From Clostridia bacterium (GTDB taxonomy: Bacteria; Bacillota; Clostridia; Oscillospirales; Acutalibacteraceae), in contig JAKSQM010000006.1 in the NCBI GenBank assembly GCA_024404115.1, positions 116,050-180,049 on the forward strand: 64,000 nt of DNA, in the 5' to 3' direction. The notes under the pieces are model-generated. The model was given only the letters and a program-made list of their open reading frames with translations, ran no database searches and was not told where the DNA came from. The translations under genes and the position numbers were made by a program. Shown here in pieces: positions 17,239-25,815 of the stretch. Positions within the stretch are counted from its first letter, which is position 1; each line of letters starts with the position of its first letter.

Positions 17239-18981
17239 ATGGATAGAATTACACAAAGTATGGTAGAAGCATTCAAAAACGATTTTAGCATTAGTATAAA
17301 TGATGAATGCTTATTGTTTGAAAATTTTTCAAATTATTGTATTGTCAATAATGTTTATGGTTTAAATGATTTTGAAATAGAAGATGTTACAACAGGAAAA
17401 AACACACAAGGTATTGATGGAATTGCGATAATCGTTAATCAAAAACTCATTAACACAACGGATGATATTGATTTGTTGATTTCATATAATCAACAAATTT
17501 CTGTTAAATTTGTACTAATACAAACCAAAACATCAACATCCTTTGATAACACAGAAATCTCTAATTTATTAACTTATGCTAAATTGTTCTTTGGCGATGA
17601 TAACTCTATTTTTCGCACACCTGAAATGCAGAAGTTTATTGAATTAAAAAACTATATTTTTAGCAAAGGAAGTAAATTAAGAAAGAATCCTGAATTGTTG
17701 TTGTATTATGTTACATTGGGCACTTGGATGAATGATGCCAATCTTGAAGCAACTATTACGGTTGGAAAAGAAACATTAAGAGCGACAAACTTATTCTCAG
17801 AAATAGAGTTTATTCCATGTGGTTCAGCTGAAATCCAATCATTATATAGAAAAACAAAAGCAAAATTGTCAGCTACATTTAAATTCGAAAAAAGAATTAC
17901 AATGTACTCAATAAGCGATGATGAAGTTGGCTATAGTGGCGTTTTACCGTTTAAGGAGTTCAAAAAACTTATAATTGAAGATAACGGAACAGTAAAGCCA
18001 GTTTTTGAAGATAATATTAGAGATTATCTTGGTCCAAATCCTGACGTGAATAAAAGCATATGTGAAACAATAAAGTCTGGTGATATAAATGCATTTAGTA
18101 TGCTAAATAATGGAATAACAATTGTAGCTTCAAGTATTTCTATGCCTGGTGATATAGCGACAATTGAAGATTATCAAATTGTCAATGGATGTCAAACAAG
18201 TAATATACTCATTAATAATATGGAATCAACGAGCAATATCGACGATTTAATTATTCCTATTAGAATAATTGCAACAAAAAATGAGAACTTGAAGAATAAC
18301 ATTACAAAAGCAACTAACAGTCAGACTGCAATAAAGAAAGAACAATTGGAAGCGTTATCGACTTTCCAAAAAAATCTTGAAGAATATTACAAAACCTATA
18401 CTAGTTCTGACTCATTGGTTTATGAAAGACGTACTGGACAGTATAGAGATAGCGATATTTCTAAAAATCGAATCGTTACTATTCCTACGCAAATCAAAAC
18501 TGTTGCTGCTATGTTTTTAAACGAACCAAGTGCTGTATCAGGTCAGTATGGCACAGTAGCTAAACGAGTCGGCAACAAAATATTTAAAACATCAGATAAA
18601 TTGAGCATGTATTATTTAAGTGCATTGGCATTGTATAAAATAGAAAATTTGTTTAGAACAAATAAGATTGATAAAAAATATCGACGATGTCGATATCATG
18701 CTATGATGCTTTTTAGAATTGCAATGTCTAAAGAAGATTTACCTAGACAGTTTAACCAAAAGAAAATGGAAACTTATTGTCAGAATTTATTAGATATATT
18801 AAATGATAATGATAAATGTGAAAAAGTTTTTAAAGAAATCGTTTCTTTTATTATATCTAAAGGTACTGAAATAGATATTGAGAATAGAAAGTGCTTTGAA
18901 AGGAAGGAAACAACTGATTATCTTCTTCAGAGAAAAGATGAGTTGATTGAATATTTAAAGCAACATGGCATAGAAATATAA
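17239..18981 (+). CDS. AIPR family (abortive phage infection) protein with nuclease-like N-terminus
   Basis: The product is 580 residues from the ATG at 17239, preceded by GGAGGTG and a promoter at 17180. A start at 17170 also has AGGAGA and would add 23 residues. The N-terminal part shows a PD-(D/E)XK-like site: Asp60 in QGIDGIAI and QTK at 95-97 in FVLIQTKTS. The central AIPR core has NIRDYLG, AFSMLNNGITIVAS and YQIVNGCQTSN. AIPR proteins are linked to phage defence by abortive infection. The gene is clearly AT-richer than its neighbours, with many ATA, AGA and TTA codons, and carries its own promoter and terminator, which suggests transfer. No partner gene is present. Confidence 0.85.
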   Translation: MDRITQSMVEAFKNDFSISINDECLLFENFSNYCIVNNVYGLNDFEIEDVTTGKNTQGIDGIAIIVNQKLINTTDDIDLLISYNQQISVKFVLIQTKTSTSFDNTEISNLLTYAKLFFGDDNSIFRTPEMQKFIELKNYIFSKGSKLRKNPELLLYYVTLGTWMNDANLEATITVGKETLRATNLFSEIEFIPCGSAEIQSLYRKTKAKLSATFKFEKRITMYSISDDEVGYSGVLPFKEFKKLIIEDNGTVKPVFEDNIRDYLGPNPDVNKSICETIKSGDINAFSMLNNGITIVASSISMPGDIATIEDYQIVNGCQTSNILINNMESTSNIDDLIIPIRIIATKNENLKNNITKATNSQTAIKKEQLEALSTFQKNLEEYYKTYTSSDSLVYERRTGQYRDSDISKNRIVTIPTQIKTVAAMFLNEPSAVSGQYGTVAKRVGNKIFKTSDKLSMYYLSALALYKIENLFRTNKIDKKYRRCRYHAMMLFRIAMSKEDLPRQFNQKKMETYCQNLLDILNDNDKCEKVFKEIVSFIISKGTEIDIENRKCFERKETTDYLLQRKDELIEYLKQHGIEI

Positions 18982-19024
18982 TGGCTTTATATTTGAGAAT
19001 GAAAATGATAATACTGTAAAAAGT

Positions 19025-19054
19025 AAGAGGCTTGGATTACCGAGCCTCTTTTTT
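19025..19054 (+). terminator. terminator of the AIPR gene
   Basis: AAGAGGCT pairs with AGCCTCTT around a 10-base loop, followed by TTTT. Confidence 0.8.
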
Positions 19055-19125
19055 CAACCCCCACTGACTTAACTGCGTAGCCATAAACAGTTTTTGAGAA
19101 ATTCGCACAATATTTTAATTTGTGA

Positions 19126-19154
19126 TTGAAAATTAAGGGCGATTATTGTATAAT
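19126..19154 (+). promoter_or_regulatory. promoter of guaA
   Basis: TTGAAA (19126-19131) and TATAAT (19149-19154) with a 17-base spacer. It lies 36 bases upstream of the chosen ATG, leaving no room for an upstream amidotransferase domain. Confidence 0.75.
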
Positions 19155-19190
19155 ATGGTTGTATCTTTTAATAAATTGGAGGATAAAACT

Positions 19191-20174
19191 ATGGATAGTA
19201 ATGTAAGACCCGATTCAATGAAAAGAATCAACACACCCGAGCTTGCAAAAGCATTTATTGATGAGCAGGTTGAGGCTATTAAAGCACAGGTTGGCGACAA
19301 AAAAGTTTTACTCGCACTTTCAGGCGGCGTAGATTCTTCAGTTGTTGCAGCTCTTCTCATCAAGGCTATCGGCAAACAGCTTGTATGTGTTCATGTTAAC
19401 CACGGACTTCTCCGCAAAGGCGAGCCCGAGCAGGTTATAGAGGTTTTCCGTAATCAGATGGATGCAAACCTTATTTATGTTGATGCAGTTGACCGCTTCC
19501 TTGATAAACTTGCAGGCGTTGCAGAGCCCGAAAAGAAGAGAAAGATTATCGGCGAAGAGTTCATTCGTGTATTTGAAGAAGAAGCAAGAAAGCTTGATGA
19601 TGTTGATTTCCTTGCACAGGGAACAATTTATCCTGACATTCTTGAAAGCGACGGCGTAAAGGCTCACCACAATGTTGGCGGACTTCCCGAGGATATTCAC
19701 TTTGAAGGACTTGTTGAGCCTGTTAAACTCCTTTATAAGGATGAGGTTCGTGTAGTTGGTAAAGAGCTTGGTCTTCCCGATAATATGGTATATCGTCAGC
19801 CGTTCCCAGGTCCAGGACTTGGCGTTCGCTGCACAGGCGCAATCACAAGAGACAGACTTGAGGCAGTAAGAGAGTCAGACGCAATTCTTCGTGAGGAGTT
19901 CGCAAAGGCAGGACTTCAGGGTGTTGTATGGCAGTATTTCACAGCTATCCCCGATATGAAGTCAACAGGTATCAAAGACGGCAAGCGTTATATGGGTTGG
20001 GCAGTTGTAATTCGTGCTGTCAACACAGTTGATGCAGTTGTTGTAACTGTTCCCGAGCTTTCAATGTCTCTCCTTTTCAAAATCCGTGACAGAATCGTTA
20101 AAGAAGTTCCCGGTGTAAACCGTGTCCTCTTCGATATGTCTGAAAAACCCATCTCCACAATCGAGTGGGAATAA
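19191..20174 (+). CDS. guaA: GMP synthase, ATP-pyrophosphatase subunit without glutaminase domain
   Basis: The 327-residue protein carries the ATP-PPase P-loop SGGVDSS (residues 44-50), FLAQGTIYPDILES, the XMP-binding RQPFPGPGLGVR and the C-terminal dimerisation domain ending in KPISTIEWE. It makes GMP from XMP. Usual bacterial GuaA (about 510 residues) begins with a class I glutamine amidotransferase of roughly 190 residues, which is absent here. The start has GGAGG 9 bases upstream and its own promoter. This resembles the archaeal two-gene form. The glutaminase is not in this window. Confidence 0.9.
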   Translation: MDSNVRPDSMKRINTPELAKAFIDEQVEAIKAQVGDKKVLLALSGGVDSSVVAALLIKAIGKQLVCVHVNHGLLRKGEPEQVIEVFRNQMDANLIYVDAVDRFLDKLAGVAEPEKKRKIIGEEFIRVFEEEARKLDDVDFLAQGTIYPDILESDGVKAHHNVGGLPEDIHFEGLVEPVKLLYKDEVRVVGKELGLPDNMVYRQPFPGPGLGVRCTGAITRDRLEAVRESDAILREEFAKAGLQGVVWQYFTAIPDMKSTGIKDGKRYMGWAVVIRAVNTVDAVVVTVPELSMSLLFKIRDRIVKEVPGVNRVLFDMSEKPISTIEWE

Positions 20175-20188
20175 TAGCTGAATAATTT

Positions 20189-20223
20189 AAGAGCTATCTG
20201 ATTTGATGTCAGGTAGCTCTTTT
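20189..20223 (+). terminator. terminator of guaA, copy 2 of an identical pair
   Basis: The 35 bases are identical to 17080-17114: an AGAGCTAYCTGA stem, loop TTTGATG and a T-run. The flanking GAATAAT is also shared. Confidence 0.85.
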
Positions 20224-20260
20224 TCGTTTATTTAATTGTCAAATTTGGAGTTATTGAAAC

Positions 20261-20360
20261 AAAGGCGCCCCTTTGGGGAGCTGTCTGCGGAGCAGACTGA
20301 GGGGGTTACCCCCACCGTCAAAATCAAGAATTTTGCCACCTCCCCCAAGGGAGGCTTCGT
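20261..20360. repeat. G+C-rich palindromic intergenic repeat (REP/MITE-like)
   Basis: About 100 bases between guaA and trxB are much more G+C-rich than the surroundings. They consist of nested hairpins: GGCGCCCCTTTGGGGAGC, GTCTGC-gga-GCAGAC, GGGGGTTACCCCC, CAAAATcaagaATTTTG, and CCTCCCCCAAGGGAGGC. The outer ends (GCC...GGGGAGCTGTC and CACCTCCCCCAAGGGAGGC) form a partial inverted repeat. Such elements are widely scattered between genes in gut Clostridia. There is only one full copy in this window. Confidence 0.75.
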
Positions 20361-20400
20361 ATTGATAATTTCCGATTTATCGTAATATTTTATGATGTTT

Positions 20401-21309
20401 TTATTCTAAATTATCCACATACTCGCTCGCCTTAATTGCGGAGATTGCTCCGTCTGCGGCGGCGGTGGTCAGCTGGCGGATTTCCTTTGCCCTGCAATCA
20501 CCTGCGGCAAAAATTCCGTCAGTTTTTGTTTTGCAGGCTTCGTCTGCCACAATAAATCCCTGCCCGTCAAGCTCGCACACATTTTCAAAAATTCCGTTAT
20601 CGGGGATTTGACCCACAGCTTCAAAAAGTCCCTTGACTGAGAGCTCTTTCTCTTCACCGCTCAGCTTATTTTTAACGGTGATTCCGCTGAGCTTTTCTTC
20701 GCCTTTAATTGCCACAACTTCGCTGTTCAGAACAAGCTCAATATTTTCTTTCGCCCTCACCTTTTCCACAAGGCTCTTTTCGCCTCTGAAAGCATCACGC
20801 CTGTGAATAAGATAAACCTTTTCGCAGTTGTTTGAAAGATAAATTGCATCCTGCAACGCTGTGTTGCCGCCGCCCACAACTGCAACTGTCATTCCCTTAA
20901 AAAATGAGCCGTCGCAAACAGCACAAAAAGAAATGCCTTTGCCGATAAATTTATTTTCATTTTCGATTTCAAGTCGCCTGTTTTTAACGCCCGTGGCAAT
21001 AATAACCGCTTTTGCTTCGTATTCGCCTTTGTTGGTGATAACCTTTTTCGTTTCGCCGTCTATGATTTCTTTAACGGATTCTATTTTAAACTCCGCCCCA
21101 AGGCTCACCGCCTGCGAATAAAGGTTCATTGCAAAATCCGCACCACTGATTTTTTGAATAGCAGGGTAATTCTCAACGCTTTCTGAATAAATTATCTGAC
21201 CGCCAAAAACACTTTTTTCAAAAACAATAACGCTTTTGCCAGCTCGCAGGGCATAAATTGCGGCGGTAATCCCCGCTGTGCCTGCACCGATTATGATTAT
21301 ATCTGCCAT
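20401..21309 (-). CDS. trxB: thioredoxin reductase (NADPH/flavin)
   Basis: The 302-residue pyridine nucleotide-disulfide reductase has an N-terminal FAD motif GAGTAG near residues 8-13. The redox-active CAVC lies near 133-136 in SFCAVCDGSFF, the second dinucleotide motif is VVGGGNTA, and GIFAAGDCR is near the C-terminus. This is the standard short TrxB layout. It transfers electrons to thioredoxin or a related partner. The start at 21309 (MADII) is chosen because AAAGGTGAT lies upstream; an ATG 21 bases further up has no site. No thioredoxin gene is adjacent. Confidence 0.9.
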   Translation of the reverse strand: MADIIIIGAGTAGITAAIYALRAGKSVIVFEKSVFGGQIIYSESVENYPAIQKISGADFAMNLYSQAVSLGAEFKIESVKEIIDGETKKVITNKGEYEAKAVIIATGVKNRRLEIENENKFIGKGISFCAVCDGSFFKGMTVAVVGGGNTALQDAIYLSNNCEKVYLIHRRDAFRGEKSLVEKVRAKENIELVLNSEVVAIKGEEKLSGITVKNKLSGEEKELSVKGLFEAVGQIPDNGIFENVCELDGQGFIVADEACKTKTDGIFAAGDCRAKEIRQLTTAAADGAISAIKASEYVDNLE

Positions 21310-21374
21310 AATATCACCTTTAATTTTCATAAATCAAAATATATTATTCCTTGTATTCGTTGTGGTTATACTGC

Positions 21375-21421
21375 AAAAAAGGTGGTTATGCAAGCTCACG
21401 CTTTTCATAGCCACCTTTTAT
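21375..21421 (-). terminator. intrinsic terminator
   Basis: AAAAGGTGGTTATG pairs with CATAGCCACCTTTT and has a T-run on the minus strand. It ends the 21430-22269 gene upstream of trxB. Confidence 0.75.
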
Positions 21422-21429
21422 TGATTTAT

Positions 21430-22269
21430 TTAGCTGTCAAATCCGAATTTTTTAACTGCTGAGTTTGGCTTCATATTGTCTGCAATGCTGTATGGAACAG
21501 ATGCAAGACTTCTGCCAAGAAGTGTGGGGAATTCATACTCAACAAACGGGAACTGTGCGCCGATATATTTAAACTGGAAGCTGACTTTAATATCGGCTGG
21601 TGCAATGCCAAGATAGCTCTGATAAATTGCAGACTGGCAATAAGTATGCTTTAAAAGCTTGTAATATTTATCGGGGATAAAAGGCTTGCTGTCGTCAATT
21701 GTAACAGTGAATTTCTGCATGTATGAATACTGTGCAAAGCGGAGAACATTGTTATCTTTAAGGAACTGATCTTTCTGATATTCGTCAGAATGATATTCAT
21801 AAAGATTTGAAACAATTGAGGGATAGTAAGATGTTTTGATGGTGTAGATTACATTACCGCCAGCCTTTTCAACATCAACATATCCGCTTGCCTGCTCAGC
21901 CTCTGTAAGTGTGTCGGCAGGCTGTTTGTCCTCATAATATTTAAGAGGAATTGTAACCACAACAACGGGGCCTGATAAATCAAGCAGGCAGCCGTCAACC
22001 TCTTCGCCTGTGCCTTCAACAGCTTTTGCAACTGCGTCTGCGGCAACAACACCGTCAACATCATAATTCTGCTCTTTTGTTTTTTCGTGAATGTTTCGCA
22101 TAAGCAAAAGAATGAAAACAATCACAATGAAAAGGATGATTGCAATAATAACCTTTGTTATTTTATGCTTTTCTTTGACATCCTCGTCCTCTTCTTTTTG
22201 ATAATCTTTTTCAAGTGCCTCATCCTCTGGGGCAAGAGTATCTTCAGGTGCTTTTTTATCTTTTTTCAT
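21430..22269 (-). CDS. membrane-anchored protein of unknown function
   Basis: The product is 279 residues from the ATG at 22269, preceded by AAAGGAG. A 45-residue highly charged cytoplasmic segment (many Glu, Asp, Lys) precedes a single membrane helix near residues 40-60 (VIIAIILFIVIVFILLL). The exported domain of about 215 residues follows. It contains VVVVTIPLKYYED and several Tyr-rich strands. No family is recognised. It could be a surface sensor or assembly factor, but nothing in the sequence proves it. It is transcribed divergently from the secreted hydrolase gene at 22414. Confidence 0.7.
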   Translation of the reverse strand: MKKDKKAPEDTLAPEDEALEKDYQKEEDEDVKEKHKITKVIIAIILFIVIVFILLLMRNIHEKTKEQNYDVDGVVAADAVAKAVEGTGEEVDGCLLDLSGPVVVVTIPLKYYEDKQPADTLTEAEQASGYVDVEKAGGNVIYTIKTSYYPSIVSNLYEYHSDEYQKDQFLKDNNVLRFAQYSYMQKFTVTIDDSKPFIPDKYYKLLKHTYCQSAIYQSYLGIAPADIKVSFQFKYIGAQFPFVEYEFPTLLGRSLASVPYSIADNMKPNSAVKKFGFDS

Positions 22270-22413
22270 AAAAGTCGCTCCTTTCGGTTCAATACAAATA
22301 ATCACTTTAAATTATAACTTGTTCTTTTTTATTTGTCAATCAAAAGTTTATTGTTGAAAAATTTGTATTTTATGTTATCATATCCACAAAGGGATTTTCA
22401 GGAGGTTGACTTT

Positions 22414-24270
22414 ATGAAAAAAATAATTGCATTGATTCTTTCAGCGGTGCTTGTTTTTTCTGTCTGCACTGTTGCATTTGCAGAGAGCAAAAATGGCGGC
22501 TATATTGAGGCTGACTCTGTTGAAGCTGCAGCAGATGCGCTTATGCAGGGCGACAATCAATATCCGCTGGTTATTTGCCCAGGTATCAACCATTCGCCCG
22601 TTTATGTTTGCGATGATAACGGCGAATATATCTGCGATAAAGACGGCGCACCGCTTAATGGCACAATTTTTATCACAAAAACAGATAAAATTGCATCAGT
22701 AATTCTTAAATATCTTGCACTTCCGCTTTTTCTGACGCTTATTACACAAAAAGACTGCGGTTTGTGCAGAGGAGTAAAAAAGGTTACAGAGGAGCTGTTT
22801 TCTTATCAGAAAACTTATGCAGACGGCTCGCACGATTACAACCTTGAGTTAAAGGATTTCCACTTCCCTCTTTCAGAGTTTGACGAACATTCTTTTGACG
22901 GCAATTATGATAAAAAGTGGTTTTACCGTATGCTCCCCATTCAGCGTTACACTGAGGTTGCAGGCGAAGAAAATGTTTTTCTTTACACATTCAATCTTTT
23001 TGGCAATGTAATTGATTCAGCAGACGGACTTGACGAATACATTCAGTTTGTAAAAGAAACAACAGGCAAGGATAAGGTCAATCTTCTTAATGTAAGCCTT
23101 GGCGGCTCAGTTTTTACAGCTTATATGAATAAATATGCCGAAAAGGGCGATATTGCAAAAATCGTGAATGTTGTTGCAGTGTTCCACGGCTCAAGCGTTT
23201 TTGGCGATTTCTTTGCCCGTGAATGGAATTTGGGCGACGAGAGCGTTTACCGTGATTCCATGCCGTATATTATGAAGCTTGAGGCAGAGAATGAAGCACT
23301 TGGTTATATTATAAATATCGCACTGCGTATCCTCCCAAAGCAGGAGCTTGGCGCAATTCTCACTTCGTTTTATGATGTTCTGCTCCAAAATCTGATGGTT
23401 AACACTTCACAGTTCTGGGCAACGCTCCCAGTGGCAAGGTATCAGGAGTTAAGAGAAAGATACCTTTCAGATGATGCCCATGCAGAGCTTCGCAAAAGCA
23501 CAGATGAATTTTATGAAGCACAGTTAAATCTTGTTGACAACATCAAAAAATACAAGGCAACGGGCGGAGAGATTTTCTTTATCTGCGCTTACGGTATGCA
23601 GTTTGGCGAACAGCAGTATTCTTTCCTTTCGCTTGTGAATAGCTACGATAAAGTGAACAGTGACGGCATAATTGAAATTGCATCAGAATCCCTCGGTGCA
23701 ACATCTGCCGTTGCAGGCAAAGAGCTTTCAAAAGAATACCTTGACTCTGTTGAAAATAAAAAATATATTTCACCCGATAAATCTGTTGATGCTTCCACCT
23801 GTGCATTCCCTGACAGCGTGTGGTTCTTTGAAAAACAGCATCACGAAATCGGCGGCAACGATGTTGCGTTAAGGCTCGCTTCAGAAATTCTTTGCGGCAA
23901 CGAAATTAAAGATGTAAACTCTGCACCTGAGAAATATCCGCAGTTTAACGGAACAAGAGATACAAAGTGGGTAACAAGAAGCTATATGTCAAAGGCTCTC
24001 AATGTGGATAGAAGCCTTTACACAGACGAACAGCTGGCGGCGCTTGATAAGGCTGTAGCTGAAACATCTGCTATGATGAACAGAACGGTTATCGACTCTG
24101 AAAATGATAACAAAATTGTAAAGAATTTCAAGAAAACTCTTGCAGATTTAGGACTTGAAAAATATGATAAAGTTCCATCAAAGGGCGAAGAAATTGGCTT
24201 GAATATTGCAAAGTGGCTCAGCGATTTTGTTTACAAGGTTGTTGGTCCCAACGGATTTTCAGATATGTAA
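22414..24270 (+). CDS. secreted alpha/beta-hydrolase-like protein
   Basis: The product is 618 residues from the ATG at 22414, with GGAGG upstream. A signal peptide (MKKIIALILSAVLVFSVC) ends near AFA-ESK. PLVICPGINHSPVY gives the first core strand and oxyanion region. LLNVSLGGSVF has the nucleophile-elbow pattern small-x-Ser-x-Gly-Gly. EKQHHEIGGND near residue 500 supplies a candidate catalytic His. Order and spacing fit a lipase/esterase-type fold of unusual size. It has no cell-wall anchor, so it is probably released. The substrate is unknown. Confidence 0.7.
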   Translation: MKKIIALILSAVLVFSVCTVAFAESKNGGYIEADSVEAAADALMQGDNQYPLVICPGINHSPVYVCDDNGEYICDKDGAPLNGTIFITKTDKIASVILKYLALPLFLTLITQKDCGLCRGVKKVTEELFSYQKTYADGSHDYNLELKDFHFPLSEFDEHSFDGNYDKKWFYRMLPIQRYTEVAGEENVFLYTFNLFGNVIDSADGLDEYIQFVKETTGKDKVNLLNVSLGGSVFTAYMNKYAEKGDIAKIVNVVAVFHGSSVFGDFFAREWNLGDESVYRDSMPYIMKLEAENEALGYIINIALRILPKQELGAILTSFYDVLLQNLMVNTSQFWATLPVARYQELRERYLSDDAHAELRKSTDEFYEAQLNLVDNIKKYKATGGEIFFICAYGMQFGEQQYSFLSLVNSYDKVNSDGIIEIASESLGATSAVAGKELSKEYLDSVENKKYISPDKSVDASTCAFPDSVWFFEKQHHEIGGNDVALRLASEILCGNEIKDVNSAPEKYPQFNGTRDTKWVTRSYMSKALNVDRSLYTDEQLAALDKAVAETSAMMNRTVIDSENDNKIVKNFKKTLADLGLEKYDKVPSKGEEIGLNIAKWLSDFVYKVVGPNGFSDM

Positions 24271-24276
24271 AACAGG

Positions 24277-24304
24277 GCGGTGCATCGAAAGGTGTACCGC
24301 TTTT
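24277..24304 (+). terminator. intrinsic terminator
   Basis: GCGGTGCA pairs with TGTACCGC around an 11- or 12-base loop, with TTTT just downstream. The next 60 bases hold small palindromes (GGGGCGTCAGCCC, GTCAGccttgcCTGAC) that may be remains of an intergenic repeat. Confidence 0.7.
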
Positions 24305-24419
24305 AATACCTCCGCCTTGAGGGGCGTCAGCCCATCTGCGTCGTCAGCCTTGCCTGACAAAATTATATTTGCATCCTATGTAAACTTTTAACTGTTACAA
24401 GGTACTAAGGGAGATTAAA

Positions 24420-25769
24420 ATGAGTGTTAAATCGCAAAACCTCACAAAAGGGAATTTAGGCAGGCAGATACTTTTCTTTTCTGTTCCGCTTATGATTTCT
24501 CACATTTTGCAGGTTCTTTTTAATATGTCAGATATTGCAGTGGTGGGTCGCTTTTCGGGAGCCGTGGCACTTGGTGCAGTTGGCTCAACCACAACGCTTG
24601 TTACACTTTTTACCGATTTTCTTATTGGCGTTGGCAACGGGGTCAATGTTTTTGTTGCCAGATATTTTGGCGCAGGGAATAAAAAAGATGTTGAAGAAAC
24701 TGTTCATTCCTCTGCACTTATCTGCATTGTTTCGGGTCTTGCAATTGCCCTTATGGGTGTTGGATGTTCACGGATTTTCCTTACAATTCTTCACACAAAA
24801 AGTGATTTGCTGAGTGGTGCAGTGCTTTATTTAAAAATTTATTTTTGCGGTATGCCTGCCCTTGCAATTTTTAATTTTGGCAGCGGAGTTTTAAATGCAA
24901 TTGGCGACACCAAAAGACCGCTTTATTATATGACTTTTGCAGGTGTGATAAATGTAATTCTTAACCTGTTTTTTGTTATCGTTTTAAAAATGAGCGTTGC
25001 AGGTGTTGGCTTGGCGAGTGTTATTTCGCAGTATATTTCAGCGTTTCTCATTATAAAATGCCTTGTGAAAACCAGCGAATGTTACAGGCTGAATTTCAGA
25101 AAACTGCGGTTTTATAAAGGCAAAACAAGGCAGATTTTATCTGTCAGCCTGCCAGCAGGCATACAAAATGCAATATTCCAGCTGGCAAATCTTTTTGTGC
25201 AGGGCGGAGTAAATTCATTCCCCACAATTATTGTTGAGGGCAACTCTGCCGCATCAAATGCAGACGCTTTTGTTTATAATGTGATGGGTTCGTTTTATGT
25301 TGCCTGCTCCAGCTTTATGAGCCAGAATTACGGTGCAGGCAAAGAAAAAAGAGTGATAAAAAGCTACTGCATAAGCCTTGCGTATTCTTTTGGCTCGGCG
25401 GCAATTCTTGGTGGACTTCTGGCAATTTTTGGCAGATTTTTTCTTTCGCTTTTCACCGCAGAGTCGGCGGTTGTTGATGCAGGCATGACAAGGTTGCAGG
25501 TGATGGGGCTTTCATATTGCGTTTCTGCATTTATGGATTGCACAATTGCCGCTTCAAGGGGACTTGGCAAAAGCCTTGTGCCAACGGTGATAGTTTTCCT
25601 CGGCTCCTGCGTTTTCAGAGTAGTGTGGGTCTATACGGTTTTCGCCCACTTCGGCACAATCTTTTCACTGTATATGCTCTACCCGTTTTCGTGGGCAATT
25701 ACCGCCGCCGCAGAGATAATTTATTTTGTATTGTTTTATCGCAAAAGTGTAAAACAAAACAGAGCATAA
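24420..25769 (+). CDS. MATE family efflux transporter
   Basis: The 449-residue protein has twelve predicted membrane helices in two homologous halves. It shows the family features LFNMSDIAVVGRFSGAVALGAVGST near the start and LIGVGNGVNVFVARYFGAG in the first half, with the matching SFMSQNYGAGKEKRV in the second. MATE pumps exchange Na+ or H+ for cationic drugs or metabolites. The substrate is unknown. AAGGGAGA precedes the ATG. It is a stand-alone gene closed by the 25772 terminator. Confidence 0.9.
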   Translation: MSVKSQNLTKGNLGRQILFFSVPLMISHILQVLFNMSDIAVVGRFSGAVALGAVGSTTTLVTLFTDFLIGVGNGVNVFVARYFGAGNKKDVEETVHSSALICIVSGLAIALMGVGCSRIFLTILHTKSDLLSGAVLYLKIYFCGMPALAIFNFGSGVLNAIGDTKRPLYYMTFAGVINVILNLFFVIVLKMSVAGVGLASVISQYISAFLIIKCLVKTSECYRLNFRKLRFYKGKTRQILSVSLPAGIQNAIFQLANLFVQGGVNSFPTIIVEGNSAASNADAFVYNVMGSFYVACSSFMSQNYGAGKEKRVIKSYCISLAYSFGSAAILGGLLAIFGRFFLSLFTAESAVVDAGMTRLQVMGLSYCVSAFMDCTIAASRGLGKSLVPTVIVFLGSCVFRVVWVYTVFAHFGTIFSLYMLYPFSWAITAAAEIIYFVLFYRKSVKQNRA

Positions 25770-25771
25770 TA

Positions 25772-25815
25772 AAAGAGTATGGATTCGTCTTTCGATTATC
25801 CATACTCTTAATTTT
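25772..25815. terminator. bidirectional intrinsic terminator
   Basis: AAGAGTATGGAT pairs with ATCCATACTCTT, with A/T runs on both sides. It lies between the convergent MATE and murI genes and overlaps the murI stop. Confidence 0.8.
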
